NCBI RefSeq assembly: GCF_000816785.1
Contig: NZ_CP007766.1
Span: forward strand, 930,001-994,000
Length of the DNA: 64,000 nucleotides
DNA from: Campylobacter peloridis LMG 23910
Lineage (GTDB): Bacteria; Campylobacterota; Campylobacteria; Campylobacterales; Campylobacteraceae
Reading direction: 5' to 3'
Below the pieces are notes generated by a model. It made no database searches. It saw only the letters and a list, made by a program, of their open reading frames with translations, and was not told the origin of the DNA. The first letter of the stretch is position 1; each line of letters begins with the position of its first letter. A program made the position numbers and the translations under genes. Shown here one piece after another: positions 32,061-41,647 of this stretch.

Positions 32061-34396
32061 TGAATACAAACAACTCTTATCTTAATTTAAAAATTAACAA
32101 ACTTGATTTTAAAATCACAAAAGCCATTATAAAAGAAAGCTTGGATCAGATCTTTTTATGTGAATGTGAAGGTTTTTATGAAAATATCAATAATGATATT
32201 TTTAGTGATGATAATATTGAATTTAATCCTAATATGCTTATTGATAAAGAAGCTTCACTTATAATTAAAAATCCTTATGAAAACAAAAAGATAGACTTTT
32301 CAACTAATATTGATATGATTTATCGGGGAATAATATCTTATGTTGACTATTTAGGTGTTAATCAAGGCAGTGCTAGCAATATTGTAAAAGAAAATTTTAA
32401 ACAATTAAACCATAAACATTTTTTTAAGTTTAACTTGCATTCTCCTTTAATAAGACTTGATTTTAATAAAGCAAATCGTATTTATACTCATACAAACATA
32501 ATAGAAGTAATTAAACAAACCTTAGCCTATTATAACACCAAGCTAAATAAAAACATTGATTTTTCTAATATTCATCATATATATGAAACTAAAGAATTAA
32601 TTTCTCAATACAATGAAAGTGATTTAGAATTTATCACAAGATTAGCACACAATCATGGTATTTATTTTTATGAAGATAAAGATAATATTTATTTTTATGA
32701 TTTTTATACTCATAAAGGCAAAATAAAAGATATAGTTTTTAATCCTAATATCAACAACCATCTTAATGAAACTTGTATTTACGCACTAAATAAAGAAAAA
32801 CAAATACAAACTAATGCTTTTACTCATTCTAGTAATAATTCCAAACAACCTTTAAGTTTATATTCCTTAAGCACTAAAGCACAAAATGCCAATACACATT
32901 ATAATGAGCATTCTTATGAAAGTGAGTATTCCTTTACACAAAATATTAATTTAAAACAATCCCCTACCCTAAAAGAAAAAAGAAATACTATGCTTAATAA
33001 TATACTAAAAGCAAAAAGCAATATTTATCATCTTAGTTTAAATGAAAGTATTAAAATTAATATTCAAGAAGAAACCACCAAAGAATATACCATTATAGCA
33101 AAAGAACAAATTTTAATTGATGATGCTATTTTAGCTAATACTATCAATACCAATGATAATTTAAATATTAAAGACTTAAATCTAAGCAAATCTTATACAA
33201 ATAATTTAACCCTTACCCCATCTTTTTTAACCTTTACACCTAGTTTTAAATCCAAACCAAAACCTCCAATTAATACCATGGGTATAGTTATAGGAGAAGA
33301 TTCTAATATAGAAAATCAAAGAAATACCATATACACAGATGAATATGGAAGAGTAAAAGTAAGGATTAATCTTTATGCTAATCAAGAAGAATTAGATAAT
33401 AAAACAAACATGTATCACCATAGTCCATTCTTAAGAGTAGCTAGTAATGTAGCAAGCAATCATTCAGGTTTTTATCATACACCAAGAATAGGAGATGAAG
33501 TTATTATTTCATTTTTAGATGATGATATAGACAAGCCTTTTATTAGTGGAAGTTTATATAATGGGGTGAATGATCCTCTTGTATCGTTGCCACACCATGA
33601 TCACAAAACTTCCATTAGCTCTAAAACTATAGGAGTATATGAACAAGGATACAATGAACTAACTTTATCCAACTTAAAAGATAAAGAACAAATCTATCTA
33701 AAAGCAGAAAGAGATTATGATGAATTGGTTCAGCACAACTTTACTCAAAGAATTTTAAATGATAAAGATTCTATGGTGGATGGAATTTATAATGAAAGAA
33801 TTAAAAAAGTTCATACGCAAACCATAGATTTAGCTAAAAATGTCAATGTTGGTGCTGAGTATCTAATAAATGTAGGTTTATCTAAAGACACCATAGTTGG
33901 ATTATCTAACACTTTAAATGTAGGAGTAGACAACAAGTTAAGAGTAGCTAAAAATTCAAGTGAATATATAGGAGAAAATAAAGACACTGAAATATGCGCA
34001 AACAAAAATACCATTATACATAAAGATGAAACTAGAAATGTTAAAGGAAACAAAAAAGAAATTATAGAAGGTTATTACAATATAAATACAAGCAATAAAA
34101 TACAAGTCTTGAGCGAAAAAGAGATAGATTATAAAAGTAAAGACAATATTCTTTTTACAAGCAATGAATCCATGGGATTTGAAAGCGATAAAAATACAAG
34201 TATGGTGGCTGATAATATCACTACCTATGCAAAAACAACTCATTATCTAAGGGCTGATAGTGAGGCAACTATACAAGTAGGAGAAACATTGATTAATGCT
34301 AAACCAGATTGTGTTATCATTAAAGCAGGTGGAGTAGAAGTAGTGATAGATTCTAAGGGTCTTGTTGTTAAAGGTGGAGAAATTAAAGCAGAGTAA
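32060..34396 (+). CDS. vgrG: T6SS spike protein VgrG (TssI), second copy with different needle
   Basis: A 778-residue VgrG starting at the ATG that overlaps the preceding stop. Residues 1-504 (gp27-like base and OB fold) match the first copy except one Tyr/His change in 'MYHHSPF'. After 'YNGVN' the protein is unrelated in detail: 'DPLVSLPHHDHKTSISSKT', then needle repeats such as 'NVGLSKDTIVGLSNTLNVG' (in part), ending 'VVKGGEIKAE'. The shared base allows trimer assembly in the same apparatus, and the different tip probably docks different cargo. A weak terminator follows, closing region A. Confidence 0.95.
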   Translation: MNTNNSYLNLKINKLDFKITKAIIKESLDQIFLCECEGFYENINNDIFSDDNIEFNPNMLIDKEASLIIKNPYENKKIDFSTNIDMIYRGIISYVDYLGVNQGSASNIVKENFKQLNHKHFFKFNLHSPLIRLDFNKANRIYTHTNIIEVIKQTLAYYNTKLNKNIDFSNIHHIYETKELISQYNESDLEFITRLAHNHGIYFYEDKDNIYFYDFYTHKGKIKDIVFNPNINNHLNETCIYALNKEKQIQTNAFTHSSNNSKQPLSLYSLSTKAQNANTHYNEHSYESEYSFTQNINLKQSPTLKEKRNTMLNNILKAKSNIYHLSLNESIKINIQEETTKEYTIIAKEQILIDDAILANTINTNDNLNIKDLNLSKSYTNNLTLTPSFLTFTPSFKSKPKPPINTMGIVIGEDSNIENQRNTIYTDEYGRVKVRINLYANQEELDNKTNMYHHSPFLRVASNVASNHSGFYHTPRIGDEVIISFLDDDIDKPFISGSLYNGVNDPLVSLPHHDHKTSISSKTIGVYEQGYNELTLSNLKDKEQIYLKAERDYDELVQHNFTQRILNDKDSMVDGIYNERIKKVHTQTIDLAKNVNVGAEYLINVGLSKDTIVGLSNTLNVGVDNKLRVAKNSSEYIGENKDTEICANKNTIIHKDETRNVKGNKKEIIEGYYNINTSNKIQVLSEKEIDYKSKDNILFTSNESMGFESDKNTSMVADNITTYAKTTHYLRADSEATIQVGETLINAKPDCVIIKAGGVEVVIDSKGLVVKGGEIKAE

Positions 34397-34399
34397 ATA

Positions 34400-34434
34400 T
34401 ATAGTATTTTTTTTGAAAATAAATACTATATTTT
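34400..34434 (+). terminator. Candidate terminator after second vgrG
   Basis: TATAGTATTT (34400-34409) pairs with AAATACTATA (34421-34430), followed by TTTT. The stem is A/T only and therefore weak. The rest of the 147-base gap to 34544 is AT-rich and shows only the AAGGAATATAA leader shared by the A and B immunity genes. Confidence 0.45.
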
Positions 34435-34543
34435 AAAATTTTAGAATGCCAAATATTAGTAATACAATAAATAGTATAAAAAATATCATTATGATTTTTA
34501 TAGAAAATTTTATAAACTATTTTTAAAATACCAAGGAATATAA

Positions 34544-35377
34544 ATGAAAAAACCTTTTTATAAACTTAAAAGATTTTATATACCCTGTATTATATTAATC
34601 ATAATACTTGCCGTGCTTGCAAAATTACTTTATTCTCCTTTATATACGATTTATTGGGGAATGTATCATTTTCCTAAAAAAGAACAAGAATTTAGAAATT
34701 TTGAAAAAATGACTTTAAATCCAAGTCCTAAAGATATGATTAAAATTGTAGATGATTATCAGCCTAAACTAGAAGACTTTAGAGATTTAAATACAAAAAT
34801 GCAAAAGGCTATTTTTGATTTTAAGGTGGCTAAATTATTTGGATTTGAGGATAGGTATTACCAAGCTTCTCTTCAAAATTACGCTAGAGTATTTCTTTCA
34901 GTGATAAGAAAAGAGCAAACCTATTTTAATTATCTTAATTTCATAAGCAATTTAAACTCAAATGAAAAACAAAAATACCTAAACTTAAGAGCCTCTACTA
35001 AAGATTTAGAAAAACAAATTTTTGAAGAAAAACTTAAATTTATAAAGCGCTATGAAGAATTTTATGATTATTTAGATAGCATAGGCTATTTGAATAAGGG
35101 TTCTTGGTATAAAGGTTTGGCAAATATGATTAAAATTTTGTTATATGGTTTTTTTCTAAATTTAAATTCTGAAATATGTTTTTTTATAGATAGAAACCTA
35201 ATGTTTGAAAAAATGAAAATAAGTTATAAAGTATTTAATAATTTAGATTTAAATATTTCAACAAAACTTCCCGATGGATTAACAGAGGAAAATTGGAAAT
35301 ATCTACATAAAGAATTTTCAATTCAACAAAGACAATGGATAAATACAACCCAAAAGGCCTTAGATGAATGCAAATGA
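34544..35377 (+). CDS. Membrane-anchored immunity candidate, family A (copy 1)
   Basis: A 277-residue protein with a positively charged start ('MKKPFYKLKRFY'), one membrane segment (about 13-32, 'IPCIILIIILAVLAKLLY') and a helical domain that should face the periplasm. No family recognised. All three A genes in the window sit directly before an MNANENN-type effector and overlap it by 14 bases; this pairing is the basis for the immunity call. Its last residues, 'ALDECK', resemble the C-terminal Leu...Cys ends of families B and C. Copies at 41648 and 56651 share the scaffold but differ at about 103-127 and 190-270, as expected for a binding surface under diversification. Confidence 0.7.
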   Translation: MKKPFYKLKRFYIPCIILIIILAVLAKLLYSPLYTIYWGMYHFPKKEQEFRNFEKMTLNPSPKDMIKIVDDYQPKLEDFRDLNTKMQKAIFDFKVAKLFGFEDRYYQASLQNYARVFLSVIRKEQTYFNYLNFISNLNSNEKQKYLNLRASTKDLEKQIFEEKLKFIKRYEEFYDYLDSIGYLNKGSWYKGLANMIKILLYGFFLNLNSEICFFIDRNLMFEKMKISYKVFNNLDLNISTKLPDGLTEENWKYLHKEFSIQQRQWINTTQKALDECK

Positions 35378-36986
35378 AAATAATATTAGTGTTCATAATG
35401 AAAACAATACCACTATTAACATTAAAGAAAGTATAAAAGAAGCCCTAAGAGAAGGACAAGAAATTGTAGAGAATAGTAGAGATGCAACCGGAGAAATAAG
35501 CAATACCTCTCATTTTTTAGGCAATATATTCAACCTTTCCCCCAACTCTCCCACTAAAGAAACCCTACAACCTTATATTCAAAAAGTTCAAGTTATTACA
35601 GATAAAGTGGATAACAAACTAAAAATTACTGAATATACCTTAGAGTATATTAACAATGGCGATATAACTAAAGTTTTAGTAAAACTAGGAGAAGAAGTTA
35701 TACAAGATTTTGTTTTAAAAAAAGGCTTAGATATTTCTAAAGAAATAGCACTTATCTTGTTTAGAGGAAAAATTATTTTTGGTATAATTATTTTTGCTGG
35801 AGGAAGTGTTATATCTTACTATTTTTCTGAAAACATTAAAGAATTAGCAAAAAAACTGCTAATAAATACTCAAGATTTGCTTAATAAAATCGGAGATAAA
35901 ATTAAACCTCCTGTTGTATGCCCTAGTAATTCTATAACACCTAATGGTCAATGTATTGATCATCCAAATGATTTTTTTCAAAAACTAATCAATCCTTTCT
36001 CCCTCTTCACTCCACGCCCCTACCCTAGCTATTCAAAACAATACAAACTTGCTCTAGCAAAGAAAAAAGAACTTATAACTAAAACAAGTATAGCTTCTAC
36101 AACTTACAATTTTATAGATGAAAAATATTTAAAAAACATACAAGATTTAAAAGAACAAGAAAAAATCATTGAACAAGAAGAGCAAAAATATCAATTGGAT
36201 TTAAAACTTTATAAAGAAGATAATAGAATAAAAAATGAAATTTTTAATTCTTTATTTAAATCTTTAAATGAAAAGCTAAGCTTTCAATTAAAACAAGAAA
36301 GAAATACTTTTTTAAACTCCAATCAAAGCTTAAGTATTATTGCTAATAAACAATACCTACTAAAGACTTTAAACTTGCAAGATATCAACAACATCAACAT
36401 TGATTCAAAACCCTATTTATTAAAAGCTTTATATTTTTGTGAAGATTATGTTTTATATGATAAAGATAAGCAAGCTTTATTTGATGAAAACACAATAAAA
36501 GAATTAGAATTTAACTCTAGTTTTTATACTATCTTTATCTCTCATAAAAACAAACTAAATGATACTTACTTAAATGCAAGAAAAGAACTTTATAAAAGTA
36601 TTGATGAATTTAAAAGACTTGGTTTTAAAGATTTAGAACATGCTTATCAAACTTATATGAGTTCTTTTATTATCAATGAAGAATTAAATAACAAAGATAA
36701 AACAATCAATAAAAATGAAAATAAAGAAATAAATAAAAACTTAAATCAAAAAAGTAATACAAAAGAAAGTATAAATTTCAAAGAACTTTCTTTAAATTTA
36801 AAACAAGAAAACAATACAAAAGAAAATACAGACACTATAATAAAAAATACAAATTTTAACAATGAAACTTCTTTAAAAACAAAACAAAGCAATACCATTA
36901 TAGATGATATAAAAGAAGATTTTAAGATTGTATCTAATAATGCTATAATAAATAATACTAACTTTAAAGGTAAAAAAATTGCTTAA
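35364..36986 (+). CDS. MNANENN-type effector (hydrophobic N-terminal region), copy 1
   Basis: A 540-residue protein starting inside the A gene. Residues 1-57 are polar and include a short variable stretch (about 35-57). A segment at 132-155 ('GKIIFGIIIFAGGSVISYYF') is strongly hydrophobic. A Pro-rich Cys-containing part follows ('PPVVCPSNSITPNGQC'), then a helical region. From 'DINNINIDSKPYLLKALYF' (about 348) comes a block shared by other effectors, then an Asn/Lys-rich repeat-like linker and the junction tail 'NNAIINNTNFKGKKIA'. The hydrophobic segment and a membrane-bound partner suggest a membrane-acting toxin. The C-terminal modules of the 1281-residue protein are missing, so the gene may be truncated. 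The 57462 copy encodes the same protein. Confidence 0.72.
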   Translation: MNANENNISVHNENNTTINIKESIKEALREGQEIVENSRDATGEISNTSHFLGNIFNLSPNSPTKETLQPYIQKVQVITDKVDNKLKITEYTLEYINNGDITKVLVKLGEEVIQDFVLKKGLDISKEIALILFRGKIIFGIIIFAGGSVISYYFSENIKELAKKLLINTQDLLNKIGDKIKPPVVCPSNSITPNGQCIDHPNDFFQKLINPFSLFTPRPYPSYSKQYKLALAKKKELITKTSIASTTYNFIDEKYLKNIQDLKEQEKIIEQEEQKYQLDLKLYKEDNRIKNEIFNSLFKSLNEKLSFQLKQERNTFLNSNQSLSIIANKQYLLKTLNLQDINNINIDSKPYLLKALYFCEDYVLYDKDKQALFDENTIKELEFNSSFYTIFISHKNKLNDTYLNARKELYKSIDEFKRLGFKDLEHAYQTYMSSFIINEELNNKDKTINKNENKEINKNLNQKSNTKESINFKELSLNLKQENNTKENTDTIIKNTNFNNETSLKTKQSNTIIDDIKEDFKIVSNNAIINNTNFKGKKIA

Positions 36987-37851
36987 AATATCAAAAAGAA
37001 TTTCTATTATAGTTTTTATTGTATTAGTTTTTATCATAATTGCTAGCAATGCTTATAACTTTATCCAAGAAGCTTTACAATTTAAAGAAGCTAATGAAAA
37101 TAAAGCAAGAGAAAATCTTAGTGCTTTAATCAAATGGAGTGAAAATGAAGGCAAGGAAGAATTAGAATATGCTAAGAATTTAAGCAAAGAAAACTATAAT
37201 CAAGAAAAAGTTACACAAATGATTATTAAAAATCTTAAGATGATACAAGCTAGTATTGAAGATGTAAGAACTTTAACCTCTTATTATCCTACAGAAGAAG
37301 ATGTTGAGCTTATGAGACAAGCTGGGCATGTTACAACAAATTCAAATACTGATATTATACTTTATCTTTTATATAATGAAGGAAATATCACAAATCAAAA
37401 AACTTCTTTTTTATTTGATAAGGAAAGATTTAAAGTTTTTGAAGATTTTTTATTTTTTCTAAATACTCGTTTAGAAGAGGATTTTTTGAAAAAAGATATT
37501 CATAAGTTTGATAGCTTTGATGTAGTTAGAATTGGAATGTATATTAACACTCTAATTGGTTATAATTGTGCATTTACTGATATGTATTTGAGTGAATTTT
37601 TACAAGATTATATTTGTGATTTAAATACCCCTAAAACTATAACAATTTTAAATGGTATGAGTCAAATTAACATTGCTACTGACAAAGTTTTATTGTTTTT
37701 TAATAAAGAATTAAAAATACACACTGATAGTCATTTAAAAATACAATTAGAAAAAGCGATCTATAATTTTAAGAAACTCAAACTCGATCAAAAACAAACT
37801 AATAAACTTAAATCCATACAAACCAAACTAAAAGAATGCACAAATGAATGA
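36979..37851 (+). CDS. Membrane-anchored immunity candidate, family C (copy 1)
   Basis: A 290-residue protein starting at TTG 36979, eight bases after AAAGG and overlapping the effector stop by eight bases. One membrane segment (about 8-27, 'ISIIVFIVLVFIIIASNAY') precedes a helical domain predicted to be periplasmic, ending 'IQTKLKECTNE'. No family recognised. C genes precede MNE-type effectors (44841, 54152) with short overlaps. Here only the first codons of such an effector remain (37844-37954), so this is an orphan. C proteins vary mostly at about 95-125 and 170-250. Confidence 0.7.
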   Translation: MLKISKRISIIVFIVLVFIIIASNAYNFIQEALQFKEANENKARENLSALIKWSENEGKEELEYAKNLSKENYNQEKVTQMIIKNLKMIQASIEDVRTLTSYYPTEEDVELMRQAGHVTTNSNTDIILYLLYNEGNITNQKTSFLFDKERFKVFEDFLFFLNTRLEEDFLKKDIHKFDSFDVVRIGMYINTLIGYNCAFTDMYLSEFLQDYICDLNTPKTITILNGMSQINIATDKVLLFFNKELKIHTDSHLKIQLEKAIYNFKKLKLDQKQTNKLKSIQTKLKECTNE

Positions 37852-37954
37852 GATAAAACTTAACACTCAAAATAAAACCTTAAACGAAACAAAAAAAGAC
37901 ACAAAAACTATTTTTAGAATATCAAGGAATATAAATGAAAAAACCTTTTTATAA
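37844..37954 (+). pseudogene. Stub of an MNE-type effector start
   Basis: The frame begins 'MNEIKLNTQNKTLNETKKD', nearly the start of the 54152 effector ('MNEIELNTQNKTLNETEKD'). After about 19 codons it runs into the leader of the next immunity gene and stops. It lies at the exact place where the effector should follow its family C antidote. Equivalent stubs are at 50832 and 59951. Confidence 0.85.
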
Positions 37955-38699
37955 ACTTAAAAGATTTTATATACCCTGCGGTTTGCTTATAGCTTTGATT
38001 ATTTTTATAAGCTTAGCTTATCACCCTTTAGAGCTTATCTTTTGGGATAAGTATTATTATGAAAAAGAAAATCAAATTAGAAAAGAGATATCTAAATTAT
38101 TCTGGAGCAACGAAGAAGAATTTAAAAAAGTTTTTGTAGAACAAAACTTAAATCAAGAATTAAAACTTAATCAAAAAGAACTATTAAATTATATGCATAA
38201 TTTTAAAAAAGATTTTAAATTTATGCAAATTTTAGGTTTAGACAATGCTTATTTGGTAGCTCTTAAAAATAAGGATGTATTATTTGGTTTGCAAATGCAA
38301 AATAATCTTAATTATTTTTATCTTGCTTCTAATAGCACTACTAATTTAAAAGAAATTAATAATTATTTAAATGTTGCGGATGAGTTGCTTGTCTTTATGA
38401 GTGAAATTGAAAAATTACCATCTAAGTATAATTTAGGTAAAATAATGTTTGAAATTAATTTTATGACTTATAATATCTTGTTTTTTGGTTTTACTTTAGA
38501 TACAAATCTTATGTGTTCTATACCTCAAAAAGAACAGTTATTAGAAAATATGATTAATTCTTATAAAAAAATAAATTTATTTCATGATGCGGATTTAAAA
38601 TTTCAAGATCAAGAATTATACGAAGCAATATATGTAACAAAAAAACTTAATTATTTCATAAATTTTGCTAAAGGAAGATTAAATGCATGCGGAAAATAA
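37935..38699 (+). CDS. Membrane-anchored immunity candidate, family B (copy 1)
   Basis: A 254-residue protein. Its first 15 residues are identical to family A, then it differs: membrane segment about 15-30 ('CGLLIALIIFISLAY') and a helical, probably periplasmic domain ending 'FAKGRLNACGK'. AAGGA lies eight bases before the ATG. No family recognised. Its end overlaps an ATG that opens a 13-codon stub (38683-38724), so its effector is missing. A family D gene follows in every copy. Confidence 0.68.
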   Translation: MKKPFYKLKRFYIPCGLLIALIIFISLAYHPLELIFWDKYYYEKENQIRKEISKLFWSNEEEFKKVFVEQNLNQELKLNQKELLNYMHNFKKDFKFMQILGLDNAYLVALKNKDVLFGLQMQNNLNYFYLASNSTTNLKEINNYLNVADELLVFMSEIEKLPSKYNLGKIMFEINFMTYNILFFGFTLDTNLMCSIPQKEQLLENMINSYKKINLFHDADLKFQDQELYEAIYVTKKLNYFINFAKGRLNACGK

Positions 38700-38724
38700 T
38701 TTAAATTTTAAAGATAATTTTTAA
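38683..38724 (+). pseudogene. 13-codon stub of a lost effector (MHAENN type)
   Basis: MHAENNLNFKDNF then stop, starting 17 bases before the family B stop, in the same geometry as A/MNANENN and C/MNE pairs. It is kept at 51674 and 60786 with one or two changes. No complete MHAENN effector occurs in the window. Confidence 0.6.
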
Positions 38725-38742
38725 ATTATATAGGAAAAATAA

Positions 38743-39066
38743 ATGTCTATTTATAAAGAATGTGAAGTTTGTAAAACAAAAATCAATAAATTACAAAATG
38801 CATCAAATGTATTTTTATTGGGCTTTGGTAAAGAACTAGTTTGTAAAAAATGTAAAGCCAAATATAAAGCAAATTCATTATTTATTTTTTTATATAGCAT
38901 TTTTAATGATATTTTAATTTTGTTTATATTGTGGAATTATTTTATGGATTTGTTAGAATTCTTTCATTTAAATACAAATTTAAAAATTATTTTTTCAATA
39001 GTTTTTTATTTATTTTATAAAATTATTTTAGTATATTTTATCTATTTAAATAAAATAAAGGACTAA
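38743..39066 (+). CDS. Zinc-ribbon membrane protein, immunity candidate family D (copy 1)
   Basis: A 107-residue protein. Cys7/Cys10 and Cys34/Cys37 form a four-cysteine zinc-ribbon pattern ('CEVC', 'CKKC'). Two membrane segments follow (about 43-72 and 80-103). The ribbon is conserved in copies at 51734 and 60846, while the membrane part differs. It lies four bases before an effector gene, so it is a candidate inner-membrane antidote against a membrane-acting toxin. The family is not recognised. Confidence 0.68.
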   Translation: MSIYKECEVCKTKINKLQNASNVFLLGFGKELVCKKCKAKYKANSLFIFLYSIFNDILILFILWNYFMDLLEFFHLNTNLKIIFSIVFYLFYKIILVYFIYLNKIKD

Positions 39067-39070
39067 TAAA

Positions 39071-41572
39071 ATGTCTAACAATAAGAATATTTTGCAACAT
39101 ATTGATGATTTAGTAAATGGTATATTTGACTCTACAGTTATGACGGCTTTAGAATTTGGACATTTTGTAATAAAAATTATTGGAGTTGAAAATATAATTT
39201 TAGATGACAACACAAAACAAGATGAAGCTATTGAACAAGCCGAAGTCTTTTATAAAGCCATTAAACTTATAATCTCAAATGATCAAATTAGAAAGCAAGC
39301 ATTTCAATTCTTAAAACAAGATTTTCAAAAACAACCGTTATATTATATTGGGAGTATAGTTGGACCAGGCGCTGTGGTTTCTTTAATCAAAAAACCAACG
39401 CAAAAAATTCTTTATTTCAGTGCAAATAAAACTCAACAAGCATTTAATCTTTCCAATAACTCTCTCTACCCCTACTACAAAAACATACAAAATTCCTTTA
39501 CTCCTTTATGTTCTATAGATGATAAAAATAGTAATTTGTTAAAAGAATTTAATTTTGATAGTTTTTCTTGTAATTTTTACAATAATAATATTTTCAATCA
39601 AAGTCTTAAATATTTAGATAATATACAAGATGAAAAAGAATATATCAATGAGTATAAAATATTTTTAGAAAATCTTAATCACTTTAATCAAGAATATAAT
39701 AATTATAAACTTATGTCTATACAAGTAATCAATAATTTAAAAATAGCCTATATACAAAAACTATCTTTAGAAGATATCAACAACATTAACATCGATTCAA
39801 AACCCTATTTATTAAAAGCTTTATATTTTTGTGAAGATTATGTTTTATATGATAAAGATAAGCAAGCTTTATTTGATGAAAACACAATAAAAGAATTAGA
39901 ATTTAACTCTAGTTTTTATACTATCTTTATCTCTCATAAAAACAAACTAAATGATACTTACTTAAATGCAAGAAAAGAACTTTATAAAAGTATTGATGAG
40001 TTTAAAAGACTTGGTTTTAAAGATTTAGAACATGCTTATCAAACTTATATGAGTTCTTTTATTATCAATGAAGAATTAAATAGTAAAGATAAAACAATCA
40101 ATAAAAATGAAAATAAAGAAATAAATAAAAACTTAAATCAAGAAAGTGATACAAAAGAAAGTATAAATTTCAAAGAACTTTCTTTAAATTCAAATCAAGA
40201 AAACAATACAAAACAAAGCAATACCATTATAGATGATATAAAAGAAGATTTTAAGATTGTATCTTATCACCTTAAAAACCTAAGCCACTTCATCTTAGAA
40301 AACAAAGAAAAAAATAAAAAGCTTATATTTTTTGACAATGCTTCATCTATGTCAAATCTTTTACATCTTTATGAGAACAATTGTGATATATTTGTTAAAG
40401 ATGAGTCATTAATCGATATAGCTTTATTAGAACAAAACTATAATCTAGATTTTAATAAACTAAAAACAAGAGTATTTTTTTATGAAAAACTTCTTTTAGG
40501 CGCAAAGGAAGATGAAATTTTTTCTTTCAATGATGAAAAAATAAATTATTATCTTAAATATGATGAGAATAATTTATATGCTTTAAAAGATTTAAACATT
40601 ACTTATGATTATTATCATTGTAAGATTAAAAACTATGTTTTAGCTAAAAATAGTTTAAATATAAAATTAGAACCTAAAAAGATAAGCAAGCGCTATGCTT
40701 ATGATGATTTAAACCATCAAGATCTAAATTTAACCCACAATAACACTAACATTATAAACAACACTGCTACTTCAAATTACATCAGCCTTATCATACAAGA
40801 TGAACATGGCAAGGCTATTGATAATGCTAGCATTAGCATAAAAGGGTATGATCATGAAAAACTAATCAAGCAAAGCGTATTGAGATTAAAAACTAATAAA
40901 GAAGGTAAAATAAGATTTGATAGAGAAAAAGACTTTAGTAGTTGTCATAGTTTTAAAGTTAGATTAAAAGATAATAAAGCTTATTTAGCCAAACCCTTAC
41001 AAGATAGCAAAAGAATATTTAATAATTATATTAATCATAAAATAGGACTTATACTTAGGTTTAAAAATAAAGATTATTTTAAATATGATGGTTTTTATTT
41101 ATATCATTTTAAAGGAAAAGATTTAATAGCTTCTTATATAGCAAGAAGTGGAGTAGCTAAAGCTGATAATTTAAAACCATCAAATAAACAAATTGCTTTT
41201 AGTTTTTATCAAGATATAAAAGATAAAACTACCAAGAAAAAAGCATATTTTTACTATGATGATGAAAGTATTAAAGATAAATTTGGAAGCTTACCTGAAG
41301 GAAAGTATTATTTTAAAATCAATGAGATTAATTACAACAAACAACCTGATTTTTTAAAAGATTACCCTTTTAGCATAGGTAAGACTTGGGGAAAGTATTG
41401 TGTTAGATTATACACAGATAAAGAATGCTCTAAAAGTTTTAAAGAAATAGAAATTTCAAATCCAAATAATGAAAAAGAAAAAAGCAAGAATAAAGAAAGT
41501 ATGAGTAAGGGGGATTTGTACAACAATGCTATAATAAATAATACTAACCTTAAAAGTAAAAAAATTGCTTAA
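39071..41572 (+). CDS. MSNNKN-type effector with shared modules, 3' truncated
   Basis: An 833-residue protein. Residues 1-130 are unique and include glycine-rich hydrophobic parts ('LYYIGSIVGPGAVVSLI'). From 'SLYPYYKNIQNSFTPLCSID' it shares blocks with 52068 and 62261, then the 'DINNINIDSKPYLLKALYF' block of the MNANENN proteins. After the Asn/Lys-rich linker it shares the long module of the 1281-residue protein ('FFDNASSMSNLLHLYENNC', a carboxypeptidase-regulatory-like fold around 'IQDEHGKAIDNASISIKGY', then a Tlde1-like region). It breaks off at 'SKGDLY' and ends with 'NNAIINNTNLKSKKIA', a junction tail. The unique N-terminus is probably the toxic part matched to the upstream family D protein. 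Confidence 0.72.
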   Translation: MSNNKNILQHIDDLVNGIFDSTVMTALEFGHFVIKIIGVENIILDDNTKQDEAIEQAEVFYKAIKLIISNDQIRKQAFQFLKQDFQKQPLYYIGSIVGPGAVVSLIKKPTQKILYFSANKTQQAFNLSNNSLYPYYKNIQNSFTPLCSIDDKNSNLLKEFNFDSFSCNFYNNNIFNQSLKYLDNIQDEKEYINEYKIFLENLNHFNQEYNNYKLMSIQVINNLKIAYIQKLSLEDINNINIDSKPYLLKALYFCEDYVLYDKDKQALFDENTIKELEFNSSFYTIFISHKNKLNDTYLNARKELYKSIDEFKRLGFKDLEHAYQTYMSSFIINEELNSKDKTINKNENKEINKNLNQESDTKESINFKELSLNSNQENNTKQSNTIIDDIKEDFKIVSYHLKNLSHFILENKEKNKKLIFFDNASSMSNLLHLYENNCDIFVKDESLIDIALLEQNYNLDFNKLKTRVFFYEKLLLGAKEDEIFSFNDEKINYYLKYDENNLYALKDLNITYDYYHCKIKNYVLAKNSLNIKLEPKKISKRYAYDDLNHQDLNLTHNNTNIINNTATSNYISLIIQDEHGKAIDNASISIKGYDHEKLIKQSVLRLKTNKEGKIRFDREKDFSSCHSFKVRLKDNKAYLAKPLQDSKRIFNNYINHKIGLILRFKNKDYFKYDGFYLYHFKGKDLIASYIARSGVAKADNLKPSNKQIAFSFYQDIKDKTTKKKAYFYYDDESIKDKFGSLPEGKYYFKINEINYNKQPDFLKDYPFSIGKTWGKYCVRLYTDKECSKSFKEIEISNPNNEKEKSKNKESMSKGDLYNNAIINNTNLKSKKIA

Positions 41573-41630
41573 AATATTAAAAAACTTTCATTGTAATTTT
41601 TACAAAAAATATATAAAAAACCATTTTTAA
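41565..41630 (+). pseudogene. Stub of a family C immunity gene
   Basis: TTGCTTAAAATATTAAAAA at the effector end equals the start of family C genes (36979, 43975), but the frame degenerates after about six codons and runs into the leader of the next A gene. The same scar follows the 54152 effector at 56568. Confidence 0.7.
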
Positions 41631-41647
41631 AATATCAAGGAATATAA

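Larger units (their letters stand above)
28711..33571 (+). repeat. Segmental duplication of about 4.86 kb, second copy
   Basis: This is the second copy of 3884-8743 (offset 24828, plus one base before the extra G). It includes the PoNe/PoNi pair and the first two-thirds of vgrG. Confidence 0.9.
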
